NCBI RefSeq assembly: GCF_000002235.5
Contig: NW_022145563.1
Coordinates: 161,001-225,000 of the forward strand
Length of the DNA: 64,000 nucleotides
Direction: 5' to 3'
Source: Strongylocentrotus purpuratus
Taxonomy: Eukaryota; Echinodermata; Echinoidea; Camarodonta; Strongylocentrotidae
Part shown: one piece after another, positions 44,777-57,500 of the stretch
How positions within the stretch are numbered: position 1 is the stretch's first letter
Layout of the letters: every line of letters starts with the position of its first letter
Translations under genes and position numbers: made by a program
The notes under the pieces: generated by a model
Databases searched by the model: none
What the model saw: the letters and a program-made list of their open reading frames with translations, nothing else
What the model was told of the DNA's origin: nothing

Positions 44777-45988
44777 TGGTCTTGTTGGAACAATTTTGCG
44801 GGCTGACGTTCATTCAAAGGATGCTAACTTTGAATCAAATGTTTCCTATTTCCTTTTCAACGTGCTAGACAAGTCTACAATAATGTATTGATTCATGAAC
44901 AGTAATTCTTAATAGGGTGGGGGGGGGGGGGGGGAGGTGTCCAATTCTTTCTAGCGATGTCCATATACACAGCCAAAGCCAAATAATTCCGCGAACAATG
45001 GGCTAAATATGTTTCAAATAGCAAGGGACTCGGTTAAAATATGGATGCCAAATGAAACGAAATTTTTGGCGTTAAAGTTTTAGGTCATTACTTGGATCAT
45101 CCGATGGAAACAAAACCAAACAAATAAAACATACGCAAATGGCATCAAGTATATCAGAGTCCAACGGTACAGTAAAATCGTGTTGAAAATGAAGCCTAAA
45201 TAAAACACATGCCTATGATACTATCAAGTTCCTATAGTGGAACATTCAGTTTACAGAATAGGGAGATGATAAATGCATGTATAGATAGAAAAAGAAAACA
45301 CAAAGGAAGTGAGAGTTGAACCCAAATTATTCGTATCTAAAGCGTTAAGAGAGCAGAAACAGGAGTATTTCGCGAATAGGAGAAATGTATGTTTAATGAA
45401 ATGGTTTACAGTGATTGGTGTATCATGGGGGAAATGAGCCTTGCACTATCATCAAGTTAATGTCGCTTAAAATTAAATTGGGGCAAAGTTGAATGACAAA
45501 AAAAAAAAAAATTGAGGGGGAGGGCAGGGGGAGGGGGGGGGGGGGGGTTCTGAAGTGCAAACCCTTAGCCACGTACAATACTTTTTTAAATCAATCACTC
45601 AGACGATTGTTCAGATATAACGGATATCAGTTGTCAACTTTATCAGTTCAAACGTCAATCCTAAATTCGTTTATTTATTTGAAGCGATAAGGGCGACCCG
45701 ATTTAGCCCAATTAGGATTCGTGACAAAATTCAGAGCTGATAATTTGAGATGAATAACCTTTGGGGTTTCGCAATATAACGCTTATGATGAACAGAACAA
45801 GGGGTATGCGGAAGAGAAAGAGAGAAGTTGAAAGGGAAATGAAATGTATCGGATTAATGATATACTTATTGTACAAAGTGTTTGACATGTACCGGCAATT
45901 TATCACAACAACGAGGATGTCGACATTTTAGGATAGCATATATTATAATTTACAAAATATGGGAAACTCGTATTCTCCTCGTCATCAC
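44777..45988. other. Intergenic, no gene seen
   Basis: G-runs near 44917-44934 and 45534-45547. No supported gene. Confidence 0.5.
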
Positions 45989-46171
45989 CTTAAATACTTA
46001 ACCACCACCATCTCCTGCATCTCCACCACCATCATGATCAAGATTATTACTATTATCTCCATCTTCATCATCACCACGACCATCATCATCATCATCAACA
46101 TAATTACCATCTTCATAATCACCATCTTCATCATCACCATCATCCTCATCACCATCATCATCACCACCACC

Positions 46172-46203
<32 letters not shown>

Positions 46204-46213
46204 CATCATCACT

Positions 46214-46245
<32 letters not shown>

Positions 46246-46890
46246 CATCATCACTATCATCATCATCACCATCACCACCATCTTCATCACCATCACCACC
46301 ATCTTCATCATCACCACCACCATCATCAACATAATCACCATCACCACCACCATCATCACCACCATCATCATTATCCCCATCACCATCATCATCACCCTCA
46401 TCACCACCACCATCATCACCACCATCATCATCAATATAATCACCATCATCATCATCATCATCACCACCATCATCATCATCTTCAGCATCACCACCATCTT
46501 CATCATCACCATCACCACCATCATCTTACCATCGTCACCACCATCTTCATCATCACCATCATCAACATCATCACCATCCCCACCATCATCATCATCATCA
46601 TCATCATCACCACCATCATCATCTTCAGCATCACCACAATCTTCATCATCACCATCACCACCATCATCTTACCATCGTCACCACCATCTTCATCATCACC
46701 ATCATCAACATAATCACCATCCCCACCATCATCATCATCACCACCATCATCATCATCTTCAGCATCACCACCATCTTCATCATCACCATCACCACCATCA
46801 TCATCTTACCATCATCATCACCATCTTCATCATCACCATCATCAACATAATCACCATCCCCACCATCATCATCACCATCATAACCACTAT
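45989..46890 (+). repeat. Long imperfect (ATC/ACC)n microsatellite
   Basis: About 900 bp of CAT/CAC-type triplets with longer internal repeats: a block with CATCTTCATCATCACCATC recurs about every 180 bp. It creates long open frames on both strands (313 and 179 codons) of Ile/Thr/His or Met/Val only, which are not genes. Confidence 0.95.
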
Positions 46891-47708
46891 AATAGTATGA
46901 TTCATCATTATAGTTATCATCATGATTGTAACTTTAACTATTCTGACACCAATATCATTCATATCACTAGGAACACAGATGAGAATTAAACAGACTCATC
47001 AATATAAAGGATATGCAGGTAAGTACTTTAATTTATTTGCATCATTCATATATAACAATAAAATGTGAACTAATTCAAACTAAACATTCATAAAAATATA
47101 CATATGATCGATGTCAATATTAGAACCCAGTGGCTAGTTTCCATAATCAAGGCACTTTATAGGCATAAACTATAATAGTAAATATGAAAAATGAGTTAAA
47201 ATACTATTAATCATCTATGAACATGGATTAAAAATGCACCCTTTGAATACCAACAGCGACAAAAGTACTTCCAAATGATCTATAAATAAAATATAAGTAT
47301 TACATTTATTCGTTGAAGTTAAAATGCTATGTTTGAATATCGACAGTAGAATATAAGAGATGAATATTTAAGTGACAAATATTTGAATACAATATTGTTT
47401 TTAATGTCAAGATGAATTGAGTGGCATTTGACCAGTGACAAATTTAAAGACTTACAATTTACATACTACTAATCAAAGGCACTATTAAGCATTTTTAAGA
47501 AAAGGTGGTGGAATTCCGCATGAACTGATTTCAATATTCAGAAAAAACATTTTGGACAGTTCCTTTTAATTTTCAATGTCATCTTAATAGTAGCCTCATG
47601 TATAACAGAGCATTGTTTTCTATATATTTATACGACACATGCTCCTATGACATTTGCTTTATGGTCGATTATTACGCTAACCAAATTCTTAATTTCAACC
47701 CTAGTCTC
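46891..47708. other. Intergenic, no gene seen
   Basis: AT-rich. Nothing supported. Confidence 0.5.
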
Positions 47709-47977
47709 ATGCCTCAATCACACCTTTGCGTATTTGGCTTGCTGATTGCTGCATATTTAATTTATGGCAAGCCGTTTTAACATTTATTCCAATTTCTAGA
47801 TATCAAGATTTCAATTCTTGATATCAAGAATTCAATTCTTGATATCAAGAATTACCATTGCTTTACAACAGTAAATCATTTCTTGATATCAAGAAATAGG
47901 AATAAATTTTAATTAATTAATGCCATAAATACGCAGCAATATGCAAACTAAATACCCAAAGATGTGACTGAGGCATA
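47709..47977. repeat. Palindromic (foldback) element with a hyper-palindromic core
   Basis: Outer arms 47709-47768 and 47921-47977 are diverged inverted copies (ATGCCTCA through TATGGCA, and back). The core holds three perfect copies of TTCTTGATATCAAGAA, plus one diverged copy, at about 47795-47897. TTATTCC / GGAATAA flank the core. No frame. Confidence 0.8.
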
Positions 47978-50468
47978 ACCTTACACTGAACCAAACTGAA
48001 AACCCAATTGCAACCCTAATCCTACATTAAAATAAAATCCACAAAATTTGTCTCCCACAGCATTTGTCCACGTAGCAAATGTTGGATCAAATCATGTTAC
48101 AGACAAATGTAGGATCACCAAGGTTGTTAAGTGAAAAAAAATCTTTCCAAGGTTATCATATCTCATTATTCTAGACAAATTATTTGATATCCAATCATAT
48201 AAAAGAAAACATACTGGTAGGCATGATAGCAGGTGCTACTCCCCGTTTCATGATTTAAAAGTTTGTTGAACCCAAGCTGGCTAGATTAGTCTTACAACTA
48301 GCCCAATTTTTCATATATTTCCATCGCTTATAATGAAGAACTACATGTAGGCTATGTATATTTAGTTTGAGAAGCCTGGTACTTAGCCTAAGTGTGGTTA
48401 ATATAAAACCCCAATATATATGTAGAATTGATATATGCATTGCTTTATGTGCATCAATTTTTTACTCAGTTTTACAGAGCAGCATAACTGTAAAACCATG
48501 TTCATACATTGATACAAGTTTACTCACTGGATAAGTATTTACATAATTTCAAAAAATGAAATCATGATTGGTAGTTCTGAGTGATAAACATCAAGAATAA
48601 GTTTGTAAAAATGACATATATCCTTCAATATAATGAGACAAAGTGAGGCATGCAGGGGTGATAGTGAGCACTAAAAAAAAATAAGTTTTTTGTTTTCCCC
48701 TCAACCACGCCCCCCTTGAGAAAAAAAGAAGAAGAGGATTCGCGGGGAAAAAAATGGCATCTAACAACATTCCCCCCTTTCGAGTAAGAAAATTGGGACA
48801 AAATTGGGAAAATTAGAAGAAAAATAGGGCAAAACATGGAAGAATAGAGAAAATAAGGGGAAATCGGGAAAATCAGGATAAAATAGGGAAGAAAAAAAAA
48901 AAATTGGTAAAAAAAAAAAAAAAAGGAAAAAAAAAAAAGGAAACCGATTTAAATCGGGTTTTTATCAGGCCTGGACATGTTGAGTATATCAATGCAAAGT
49001 AAGAAGTCTATTATGAATACAAAAATGAATACTTGCACAATTTTAATTTCTTTCTGAATAAATATTTAACGTGATAAATCTGTTGTACGATACATGCTCC
49101 GGCGAAAATTGCTCAATTTCCTACACTTAACAAACACTTAATTTAACCCCAGAACTAAACCACACACTATAGCTAACCCTTAAAGCAGTCACCCAAAGAA
49201 TCAAAAGTGTTTAAATTGATGCAAAATTCATATCATTGCAAAGGGGAAGCCTTACTGATCAAATATAACAATTTCCCTCTTCAAAATATGTTTGGGCCCG
49301 CAGTAATAATCTCTCAAAAATGTTAATTTTGAGATCCAGATTTTCTGCCTTCAGCGGTCCTCTGTAGAGCGTCAAGATTCGTGACGTCACATGCTAGACA
49401 GAGCTAGCCACAAAATTGCATTTCACGCCTTTCCATGAAATCTATATGTTTCTTCAGCAAATTCTTAGTGTTTTTCAAGAGAAAAAATGTCCATCCATAA
49501 TAATTTGTCCATAATTATCAGTTGTCATTAATTTTCTTTGGGTGAGTATTTTAACCTAACCTTAAACCCAATTGCATGCCAACCCTAACCCAACATATAT
49601 ATCTTTGATGAAATAAAGCCTGGAGCAATTGTTGCCCGAGCAAATTTCAGATCACTGATAAAATCATGATGCAGGCAAATACCAAGTACTGAGTACACTT
49701 GAACGCATTGGAAAATCACACATCAAAATGAATGAATTAATAGTCGTATCTCGTAAGTGAATATACGGTCATGGAATGATCGGGTTTATATATAAAGTGA
49801 AACGTTATGTTCCTACAAGGAATGGAAGTATGAATAGTAACTTCGATTTTTTGGAAATATTTTAGTACTGGGTGCGAACAAGAATATCATATATGGTATG
49901 TAATCTACTCCTTTACTTTATGACAGGAAATATCTGTTACCGGGAATACCTGCAAGTTTATCATGATTGCAAGTAATATACACTGCCCTCAAAAAGTTTT
50001 ATGACCTTTCTATATGCTGCATGTCACTTTTGGTTGAAACAAATTTCACAGTGCAAGCTCATATGTAACCGGTCGGGGTCAAAGGTCATGTGATACCAAT
50101 AGAGAGTGATACATAATTGAATAACTTGATAGACAATTTAAATAACAGGACTGAATATTTGAGGGTCAAATTTTAATTGGATATTGATTCAAAGGAATAC
50201 AAATTTGATCTCTGTTGTATGCATGATCCGAGAACAGGGTCAAGTGTTATTCAGATACCAATGTACAGAACGATACAAATTTGCATTTTCCATTGAAATA
50301 TTGATAGACGGGGTCAAATGTGGTTATGTCAAGGGTCACTTGATACCAATATAGCGCAATACATCTTTGGTCTCTGGGTACAACAGAAAGTACAGGTCAG
50401 GTCAAAGGTGACTGACTTATGTCAAAGGTCACTAGATATCTACATGATGCAGGTCATAATTAATCCAA
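47978..50468. other. Non-coding DNA downstream of the PDZ gene
   Basis: Holds a G/A-rich low-complexity stretch (48770-48950). It should contain the 3' UTR of the minus-strand PDZ gene next to 50468, but no clear polyadenylation signal was assigned. Confidence 0.5.
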
Positions 50469-50739
50469 TTAATTAGTCACCACTGTCAGGATGACCTGAC
50501 CTCGAGCCTTCTTCAGGAGATTGACCGCAGTCTGGTGTGTGGCGCCCTCTAGTGATTCTCCATTGACAGCCAGGATCTGGTCGCCTCGTTTGAGCTGCTT
50601 GGCAACGGCCGCAGCACCGCGGTTGAAGACGGTCTTGATGTAGATGGGGAGGTTGCCGTGGGGACTGCCGTAACCCCCGACGATACTGAAGCCCAGGCCA
50701 TCGGGTCCTCGCTCCAAGGTAACGGTCTTCACACCAGAA
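50469..50739 (-). CDS. MPDZ/PATJ-like scaffold, last coding exon: C-terminal PDZ domain and stop
   Basis: Encodes one complete PDZ domain and the natural C-terminus, ending VVTN then TAA. The domain begins SGVKTVTLERGPDGLGFSIV and has the GLGFSI carboxylate-binding loop, GGYGSPHG, LPIYIKTVF, RGDQILAVNGESLEGATH and AVNLLKKA. This is a very close match to the last PDZ domain of vertebrate MUPP1 (MPDZ) and PATJ as I remember them. These proteins organise tight-junction and apical polarity complexes (Crumbs/PALS1) and bind C-terminal tails of membrane proteins. The acceptor is TTCCTCTTCCCTCAG. The exon completes a codon begun by the exon at 52632 (AG + T, Ser). Confidence 0.95.
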
Positions 50740-52631
50740 CTGAGGGAAGAGGAATTTAGAATCCATGGGATGATTTCATCAAAATATTGATAATAATCTA
50801 CATCGTATTTAACTCCATACAGGTTGCAGCTGTATGATTATTTCAATATATTAATGACTCAAATATAATCAATATGTCAATTTAAGTAACCTATCGAATT
50901 TGGGATACACATTAACAGTCCTCATTCATTTAAAAAATTAAATCAATATTTAAACTGTTTTTAGCTATTTTTTTTTTTTTAGGTGGCTTTCTTTCGCAAT
51001 ACCCTGTGTGCCAAAAAAGCAATTGTACATATTTACTGATATTTGCGCTGATCATTGAAAAGGTCTGTGAAAAATTACATTTCTGTACTAATAATGAGAA
51101 CCTGCAAAAACAAAAGATCGAAATGGGAATGGCCTGAAAATGAGACAATTTGAAAAAGTCCTTTTGAAACTACCTGATCAAAGAAAGTGGATAACCATAA
51201 ACCTTTGCTCCATGAAATCACTGGAAACATTATCTATTTCTCAATCATCCTTCTTCAAACACATTCAGAGAATCCTTAAAGTGCGGGTTCATAGAAAATC
51301 ACAAATACGGCAAATAGCGTATTACTAGAAACTGGTAAGCTATTAGATGACTATTATGCAAGTTTTAGGTCAACTACATATCAGGTGGTTTATAAAAATA
51401 CAAATAAAACAACCTCCATAGCATCTGGGATATGCGAGAGATTCGCCGGAAAAAAAAAAGTTTTCATGCCGTCACAATATGAACCAACCCTGCCCAAGCA
51501 GACGACATCCCATAAAGAATGAACATAATTGCAATGCATATATTTCTCAAATTATAATGAGTTTAGTGTATATAAATGTGATGGAATTTTACACCATTCA
51601 AAAAGGGATATGACCCCCATTCTGATAAATAAATTCTTTTGTTTGTAAATACACAGGATATGGGTCAATGAACGATCAAGGAAACCACACTTTCAAATTA
51701 AAAAACCTCCGGAATGATAGCTGGACGTCATTATTGTTCCCTCTTGAAACGCCGAACCTGCCGCGATGTATGCAGCTGAAAATACAATGGCGTCTTATTT
51801 TGTTTACAAGCGACGGATTCCTTTTTTTTTTAATCCTTGCATTTTTTCATCAAAATAATACCATGCACGGGGTTAAGAGTGAGGCAATAGATTAAACATT
51901 TTGCCTGAAGGTATTGAAGTAAGAGAAATAACTGAAGAAAAGATAACAAAACAGGCACTGAAATTGTGTGAGATGTCATGGGACATCGTCTGCTTGTGCA
52001 CATCATGTTCAACATGTGACGTCATATCTCAGCAGCGACCGGGGAGCTTTTCAGGTGCTATGTCGGGGCTGTATCTAAGCATTTTGTAATTGTTAATAAT
52101 CATTAATTCGAATGTTTCCAAGCACTGGCTTTTGATAACCTTGGCCAATCAAAGTGTCACCTTTGCAATGATGACATTAAAGTTAGTTTTTTAAATCAAT
52201 GAACCTTCTCTTTAAGATGCTACATCACCTCGTCGAAAGGTCCGTTTGTTTGTGTCTCCTTAGATCAAGATTAATGTAAAGTTCCTACATCAAATTAAAT
52301 TAAGTTCGTCCATCGCCATGTTGGCCTTACACCGCCCCATTCTCATCCGCATTCGATTCAGGCATTTCCACTCCGGCAACTTCAGGTTTAGGTCAAAGGT
52401 ATTTATGTCCCCACCCTCTCATGGTTGGCGATTACTTGCTTTATATCAACCTTGTTCAATCTTCAAACACAATTCAGAAAATCTAGGACAGGGACCCGTT
52501 TCACAAAGCCTTTTTTCAATGACAAATCTGTTGATAACCAATCAGAAGCAAGGATTTCAGTAGCTTATAAAAAAAAAATCTGTCATTTGTCACTGATGAC
52601 AAGTTTTGTGAAACACCCCCCCAGGTCTTAC
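50740..52631 (-). other. Intron of the MPDZ/PATJ-like gene
   Basis: No further PDZ exon was found here on the minus strand. The 5' splice site is AAG/GTAAGA. A MITE-like inverted repeat lies next to that site. Confidence 0.75.
52489..52622. repeat. Short TIR element (CCCGTTTCACAAAG type) beside a splice donor
   Basis: Ends are near-inverted: ACCCGTTTCACAAAGCC at the left and TTTTGTGAAACACCCCCC at the right, with GACAAATCTG / GTCACTGATGAC words inside. The right end lies about 5 bp from the donor GTAAG at 52627-52631. Confidence 0.65.
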
Positions 52632-52731
52632 CTTGAAGATGTTTCTTCTTCTTCCTCAGAGAAGATCTCAGTGCTAGAACCAAACGATTCATGAGACTGG
52701 GAGAACTCTTCTCTTCTCATCTCAGCACCAC
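52632..52731 (-). CDS. MPDZ/PATJ-like scaffold, linker exon (acidic)
   Basis: 100 bp. It encodes a linker containing GAEMRREEFSQSHESFGSS and an EEEEE run just before the last PDZ domain. It starts with 2 nt of a split codon (G + GT, Gly) and ends with 2 nt (AG), matching both neighbours. Acceptor AATATTAG, donor AAG/GTAAGA. Low-complexity linkers are normal between PDZ domains. Confidence 0.85.
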
Positions 52732-54215
52732 CTAATATTACAAATAAGAAAATCAAATTTAGCACTTCTTATTAATACAATTTATTAATAAGCCCTATAG
52801 TTCCACCAATATCTTATATACTGCAGGTTATTAATTGAATTGATTTATTGTCCACTAAAAAAAGGAAATTTGTAGCTCATTGGTATTACAAACAATGTAC
52901 CGGTACACAATTATACAAATTATAAAACATAATAACAACATAACAACAATGGCGTTACATCCAAAAATTTGATCATAAATATTTTCAAATAAGGTAATCA
53001 TATTTTGCACTTATTATTAATAAAGTTTAAATAAAAGCCCTATAAGTCTCCAAAGATAATTTATACTCTGCAGGTTCTAAATTAATTTGATACAATATTT
53101 GCATGATGCAGCAACATGTATATTAGAGCTGCTCTGATATGGTACTCCAGGATTCACAGATTTTTTTTTTCTCCTTTTAGGAAGCCATGTACTTCACCTG
53201 GGTTGAGGGTGGGAAATATAGATTTAATGTATTGTGAAATGGTGTTAGCACCATGGGTAATACTCCAGGTGAGGATCGTATCATCCTCAAGACAACTCCC
53301 TCCTAGAATGACTACCCTTAAAGGCATTGTTTAACAATTTAAATCTGAGATGCATGGCCCTACATATAATCAGTGTCTGTAATATGGTGTTATATTGTAG
53401 CCCTAAAAAAAAAGCGCTTCAAAATGATCAAGAAGTGCCTCAAAAAAGTAAAAAATTTTGAGTGACCGTTTTTTCTATCCTCATTTTCCCCTATAGACTG
53501 TGGTGTTATAAAAACCGTTATGAAAATGAAAAATGAAATTTTGATATCCAATCATAAATATCTTGATAATAAGACAGGCGATCGGCTTGTAAGAGTCATG
53601 GGGTTCCTGACTGACCTAAAGGTTTATAATTATCATTGCAGCATGGGCTAAATACACGATTTTGTTTCAGAATCTAGGACAAAGTTACCGGATCCCTTTA
53701 AGAATGACCCTACAGAATATCACTTCCCTGATGACTACCTCAAGGACATCCCCCCTCCCCCCCCCCCCCTCCCCCGAATATAACCCATTAGGAGGACTTC
53801 CCTCATAGGGTGATTATCTCTTACAACTACCACCAGACATGTACTGCTCTGAAAAAACCCTCTTTATACCCTCATACAGCAACCGAGGAGGGTGGGGGGG
53901 GGGGGGGGGGAAGGGGGGTATAGATATTGAATCTGGGGGTACTAGATAGTGAAAGTTCAATGACTAGTTGTCTTAGAACACCACCTCTACCTTTCCATAT
54001 CCAAAGTTCCTGTTTAAAGCGCATCTGTACTAGTGTGGACAGGAGGGATTAGACCACCCAGCAAGGTCACTGACAGGTAGCTATCTCATCAACTCAGCTC
54101 TCAATTAACATAGGAAAAAGAGGATCATGGGGGACCAACAGACACTGATTAGGCATTGTTTTCTATATAGAGGGCGCAAGTAGCTACAAGTAGTACAGTG
54201 GGCCTTTAAGCTTAC
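52732..54215 (-). other. Intron of the MPDZ/PATJ-like gene with repeats
   Basis: Contains C- and G-runs (about 53750-53775, 53892-53912), a diverged copy of the 59.6-kb repeat near 53180-53260, and a dispersed repeat at 54041-54208. No PDZ exon was seen. Confidence 0.75.
54041..54208 (+). repeat. Dispersed intronic repeat, copy 1
   Basis: Matches 61525-61705 (AGGGATTAGACCA, AACTCAGCTCTCA, AAAAAGAGGATCATGGGGGA, TTCTATATAGAGGG, AAGTAGCTACAAGTA, GCCTTTAA). Its right end is about 2 bp from the donor at 54211-54215. Confidence 0.85.
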
Positions 54216-54339
54216 CTGGACTCGGGGACTGTTCAATGGTGATAGGTTGGGCGGTGACAACGGTCTCAAACGAGCTCATGCTCAGCCGAGATCCTCCACC
54301 ACTACGAGAGATCTTCAGGAACACATCACCTTCTTCATT
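54216..54339 (-). CDS. MPDZ/PATJ-like scaffold, exon: end of the penultimate PDZ and linker
   Basis: 124 bp, 41 codons plus 1 nt. It begins NEEGDVFLKISRSGGG, supplying the last beta-strand of the PDZ domain, then a Ser/Thr-rich linker with SSFETVVTAQPITIEQSPSP. Acceptor CTGCAG, donor CCAG/GTAAGC. Phase 0 start, phase 1 end, fitting both neighbours. Confidence 0.9.
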
Positions 54340-55090
54340 CTGCAGGTCAAAGGTTAAAGGTGAATGTGTTGATTAGTGCATATTTCATGCATTTTTAGGT
54401 ATTTTACTATCAAATTCTAAATCCAACTACCGGTACCCACCCATCTGTATCCAAGTCCATACGTAAGGTGTACTTTTATATATATAAATAGAAACATTAC
54501 TTATCTTAGTGCACTTCAAATGATTTGTTATATTATATTCTTTTTCATGTGATGTTAACTCCAATGAATTGTGAAATTGTAAACCATTATAAGAGAATCA
54601 AGCAGCTTCTTTTCCTATAAGAGCTGGTAGGAAAATTATTGGACATGTCTGATATCATTTTGTTTTTTAATTATATTACATTGTAGAGTATTGCCTGGTT
54701 CTGTATCAGAAAGTGCAGAATACAAATCATTTTTATTTTGAATTCCAACACATTAAAGCACTGCATGTGCAATGTGGTCACAAAAATGAGAAATTTGCAT
54801 TCCAAGTGTTTCAACAGCTGCCAATGCCTGATATGCTAGAAATCGATTTTGTCACCATGGCATCACATTTCTCAGAAGGACAGCTGTTAAATTATTTTTA
54901 ATAAAACGATGAATAAATTGATTTCATGCAGGTTTGTGTACCATAAAAGATCAACAGTGCTATACCTACCATGTATCAAATTCAGTTTCTTCAAACAGTG
55001 TATTATATTTCCAGAGAGGCCTGCGCAGCGGAAATACACAATTTTGGGGAATAATAATTTTTGTAACATTTCTTCATTTTCAAAACTGAC
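54340..55090 (-). other. Intron of the MPDZ/PATJ-like gene
   Basis: AT-rich with no other exon signal. Confidence 0.75.
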
Positions 55091-55235
55091 CTGTCGAAGG
55101 GTGGCTAGAGCTTCCTGTGGAATATTCTTGACCGCTAGATTGTTGACCGCTATAATCTGGTCACCTCTCATGAGCTGACCGTTGGAATCGGCCACACTCC
55201 CCTGGGCAATGTCCGAGACATAGAGGGCACCTCCC
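55091..55235 (-). CDS. MPDZ/PATJ-like scaffold, exon: core of the penultimate PDZ
   Basis: 145 bp. Encodes GGALYVSDIAQGSVAD, then NGQLMRGDQIIAVNNL and EALATLRQ, the middle and second helix of a PDZ domain. It resembles MUPP1 PDZ11 (VFVSDIVKGG, RLMQGDQILMVNG). It starts with 1 nt of a split Lys codon and ends at phase 0. Acceptor ATGTTTAG, donor CAG/GTCAGT. Confidence 0.93.
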
Positions 55236-56069
55236 CTAAACATTGTAGAATTGAAATACAAGTGATTACTAGCATTGTAAAAAAAAATTTTTTTTTTAAA
55301 AATATATCTCATCGTGTGCTAACAGCAATTAGGGCATAAAACTCATACTTTTAAAAAGACTAAATACCATTTTGGCTATCAGCGCATCATATTTTACAAT
55401 TATGTGTGTAACTATAAATAGGAATATTTGAAGAACATCAGCTCCCAACAATATTTGCATTTGATTGAAATGAGCTATTGTCATTGTTGCAGTTGATTGA
55501 TATACCGTAAGCTACTGAGTTGTTGCATGTGGTTGGTTGTGAGCAGTTATTGAAATTAATTGATATAAGCTCATGAATTTGTTGCAGTTGATTGATGTTA
55601 ATAAATTACTGCATGTGGTTGATTTATGATACTGAAATTGTGTCATTGAAAGGGCTGTAAGAAAAAGATAATTACAGTAAAAAGCTTCTCTAGTTAATAT
55701 AACATACTGAAATTATTGCATGTTAGTCATATATGCTACTAAAATCGTTGCAGTTGGTTGTTATAAGCTACTGTAAATGTAGAAGAAGAAGTAGAAGAAG
55801 AAGAAGAAGGTAAAAAGGAGAAGAAGAATAAGAAGATGAAGAAAAAAGAAGAATAAGAGAAGGAGAAGGAGAAGGAGGAGGAGGAGGAGGAGGAGGAAAA
55901 ATGAAGAAGACGAAAAAGAAGAAGAAGAGGAAGAAAATTGAACCTAAAAATGTTGCTATTAACAAAATTATGAAAGGAGAAGGCTGTCAGAAACGTAAAA
56001 TAGCGACTTGAAATATCAACAATTTTACATTCCCCATCTTTTTCCTTACTAAAAGAATCCTCTACTCAC
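55236..56069 (-). other. Intron of the MPDZ/PATJ-like gene with GAA-rich tract
   Basis: The plus strand carries a GAA/GGA-rich repeat at 55780-55935. A loose repeat of TTGCAGTTGATTGATATAA-like words lies at 55490-55620. Confidence 0.75.
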
Positions 56070-56299
56070 TTTCCGGCAATGCTAAGCCCGAGACTCTGGC
56101 CTGCTGGCTGATGTATGATCACTGTAAAAGCCTCTGCATCTTCCTCTACCTCCTCCTCCTCCCCCTGGCTTGGGGCAGCGGTGGGGGTGGACGGAGGGGG
56201 GTCTTCCCGAAGCACCAGCATGCGGACCTTGGAGGCTGTCTGCCGGAGGACATTGAGGGCAGCCTCATGTGTGATGGTCTCAAAGTCTAAGCCGTCCAC
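56070..56299 (-). CDS. MPDZ/PATJ-like scaffold, exon joining two PDZ domains
   Basis: 230 bp. The first part (VDGLDFETITHEAALNVLRQ, SKVRMLVLRED) ends one PDZ domain. Then comes a Pro/Glu-rich linker (PPPSTPTAAPSQGEEEEVEE), and AFTVIIHQPAGQSLGLSIAG begins the next PDZ with its SLGLSI loop. Acceptor ACTTGCAG, donor AAA/GTGAGT. Phase 0 start, 2-nt end (AA + G, Lys). The order matches PDZ10-linker-PDZ11 of MUPP1. Confidence 0.93.
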
Positions 56300-57500
56300 C
56301 TGCAAGTCAGTCAGATGCAAAAGGATCTTGATATTATTTACTGCCATTGTGCAAATCTTTTCGCTTTTCCTATTGAAGTGTCCGAGGGCACATGTACATG
56401 GGATATCATTAGAATTCAGAGACCGTTTGGGTGATAGCAACATATAAACGGTTCTTTCTGACGTAAAAAACCCTAGTAACTGGCATCTTAAAATAATTTA
56501 CTTAAATGACTAAATGGTGTATGTGCACACGATACAATGTGCCTTACATTGTATGACTACCCTGTTTTAAAAGGGAATAGTCTTCCAGCATTCATTGAAT
56601 TTCTTATAATTGCCCTACTGTGATAATAATTTTCTGTCGATGATGAATCTTTACACTTTTAAATACTTTAACCCTATTTTAACAGGGCTATTTCAGACCA
56701 GGTTTTTACCCCCCCCCCCTAAGATCTCGGCCGTTTCACTGCCGATCGCTGCGAAAATTTGCATACATGTCAAGTGAAGTGTATAGAATACTATGGTAAT
56801 TTCAATTTTTTGAAAAATTCACTCATTTGCATATTTTTGGTAATTTATGCAAACAAGGTCATAAAATTCCTGTTTTTGCCCATAAATCATACATTATTCA
56901 TATTTAAGCATTCTTTTTCACTACATATATATTTGATAGACCATTTGGAATAATAATACAGCACAAAAAATTGAAAGAGCCAGGTTATTCCTTATGTTAT
57001 CTCTTTTTTTGATAATTTCTTAAGTATTTCGTGTTTTTTTTGACTTATGCATTTTATTGTTTTGTTGTTTTTGTTGTTTTATTTCATTTATAATTACAAT
57101 TCAACTATTTTGACCCCAAAACAAACACCTAAACTTTAAACAAGACTAAATAACCAATGTTTTATCTCTTTTTAGGAAAAATGACATTTCCTTATGTTTT
57201 GTACACAAATCACAAAAAATGAGCGATTTTCGGGTTGACATACAAAGACAAAAGGTCACGTCACTTTGTAACTATACGTCGGATTTTCGAGAAAATTGTT
57301 TTAAAAGATGCGTAAGACTCAAAAGAAAAAAGTCATGAAAGGAAAATTTTATATCTGCCACGGTTTCGGAGTAGTCGCGAAATTTCTACAGGGGGGGGGG
57401 GGGGGTCAAATTGACCCCCACCCCAGTTAACATAGGGTTAAACTTAGAAATAAAGGTGAATGGTTAGAATCATACGATTCAAGATCCTAGGATGCCTCAC
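56300..57500 (-). other. Intron of the MPDZ/PATJ-like gene
   Basis: AT-rich, with C-run near 56710 and G-run near 57391-57404. No exon. Confidence 0.75.

Noticed and set aside
45959-46900. 313-codon plus-strand frame and 179-codon minus-strand frame
   Set aside because: They are produced by an ATC/ACC triplet microsatellite, contain almost only Ile/Thr/His/Ser or Met/Val, and are open on both strands.
49980-50460. Possible extra coding exon after the PDZ stop codon
   Set aside because: No conserved motif. The upstream exon has a proper stop after the last PDZ, as in MUPP1 and PATJ.
54887-55312. 141-codon frame taken as a free-standing gene
   Set aside because: Only 55091-55235 is coding. 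The ends read into introns past clear splice sites (ATGTTTAG acceptor, GTCAGT donor).
55768-55965. Phe/Pro/Ser/Leu-rich minus-strand frame in a PDZ-gene intron
   Set aside because: Translation of the GAA/GGA-rich tract. It lacks splice support and family motifs.
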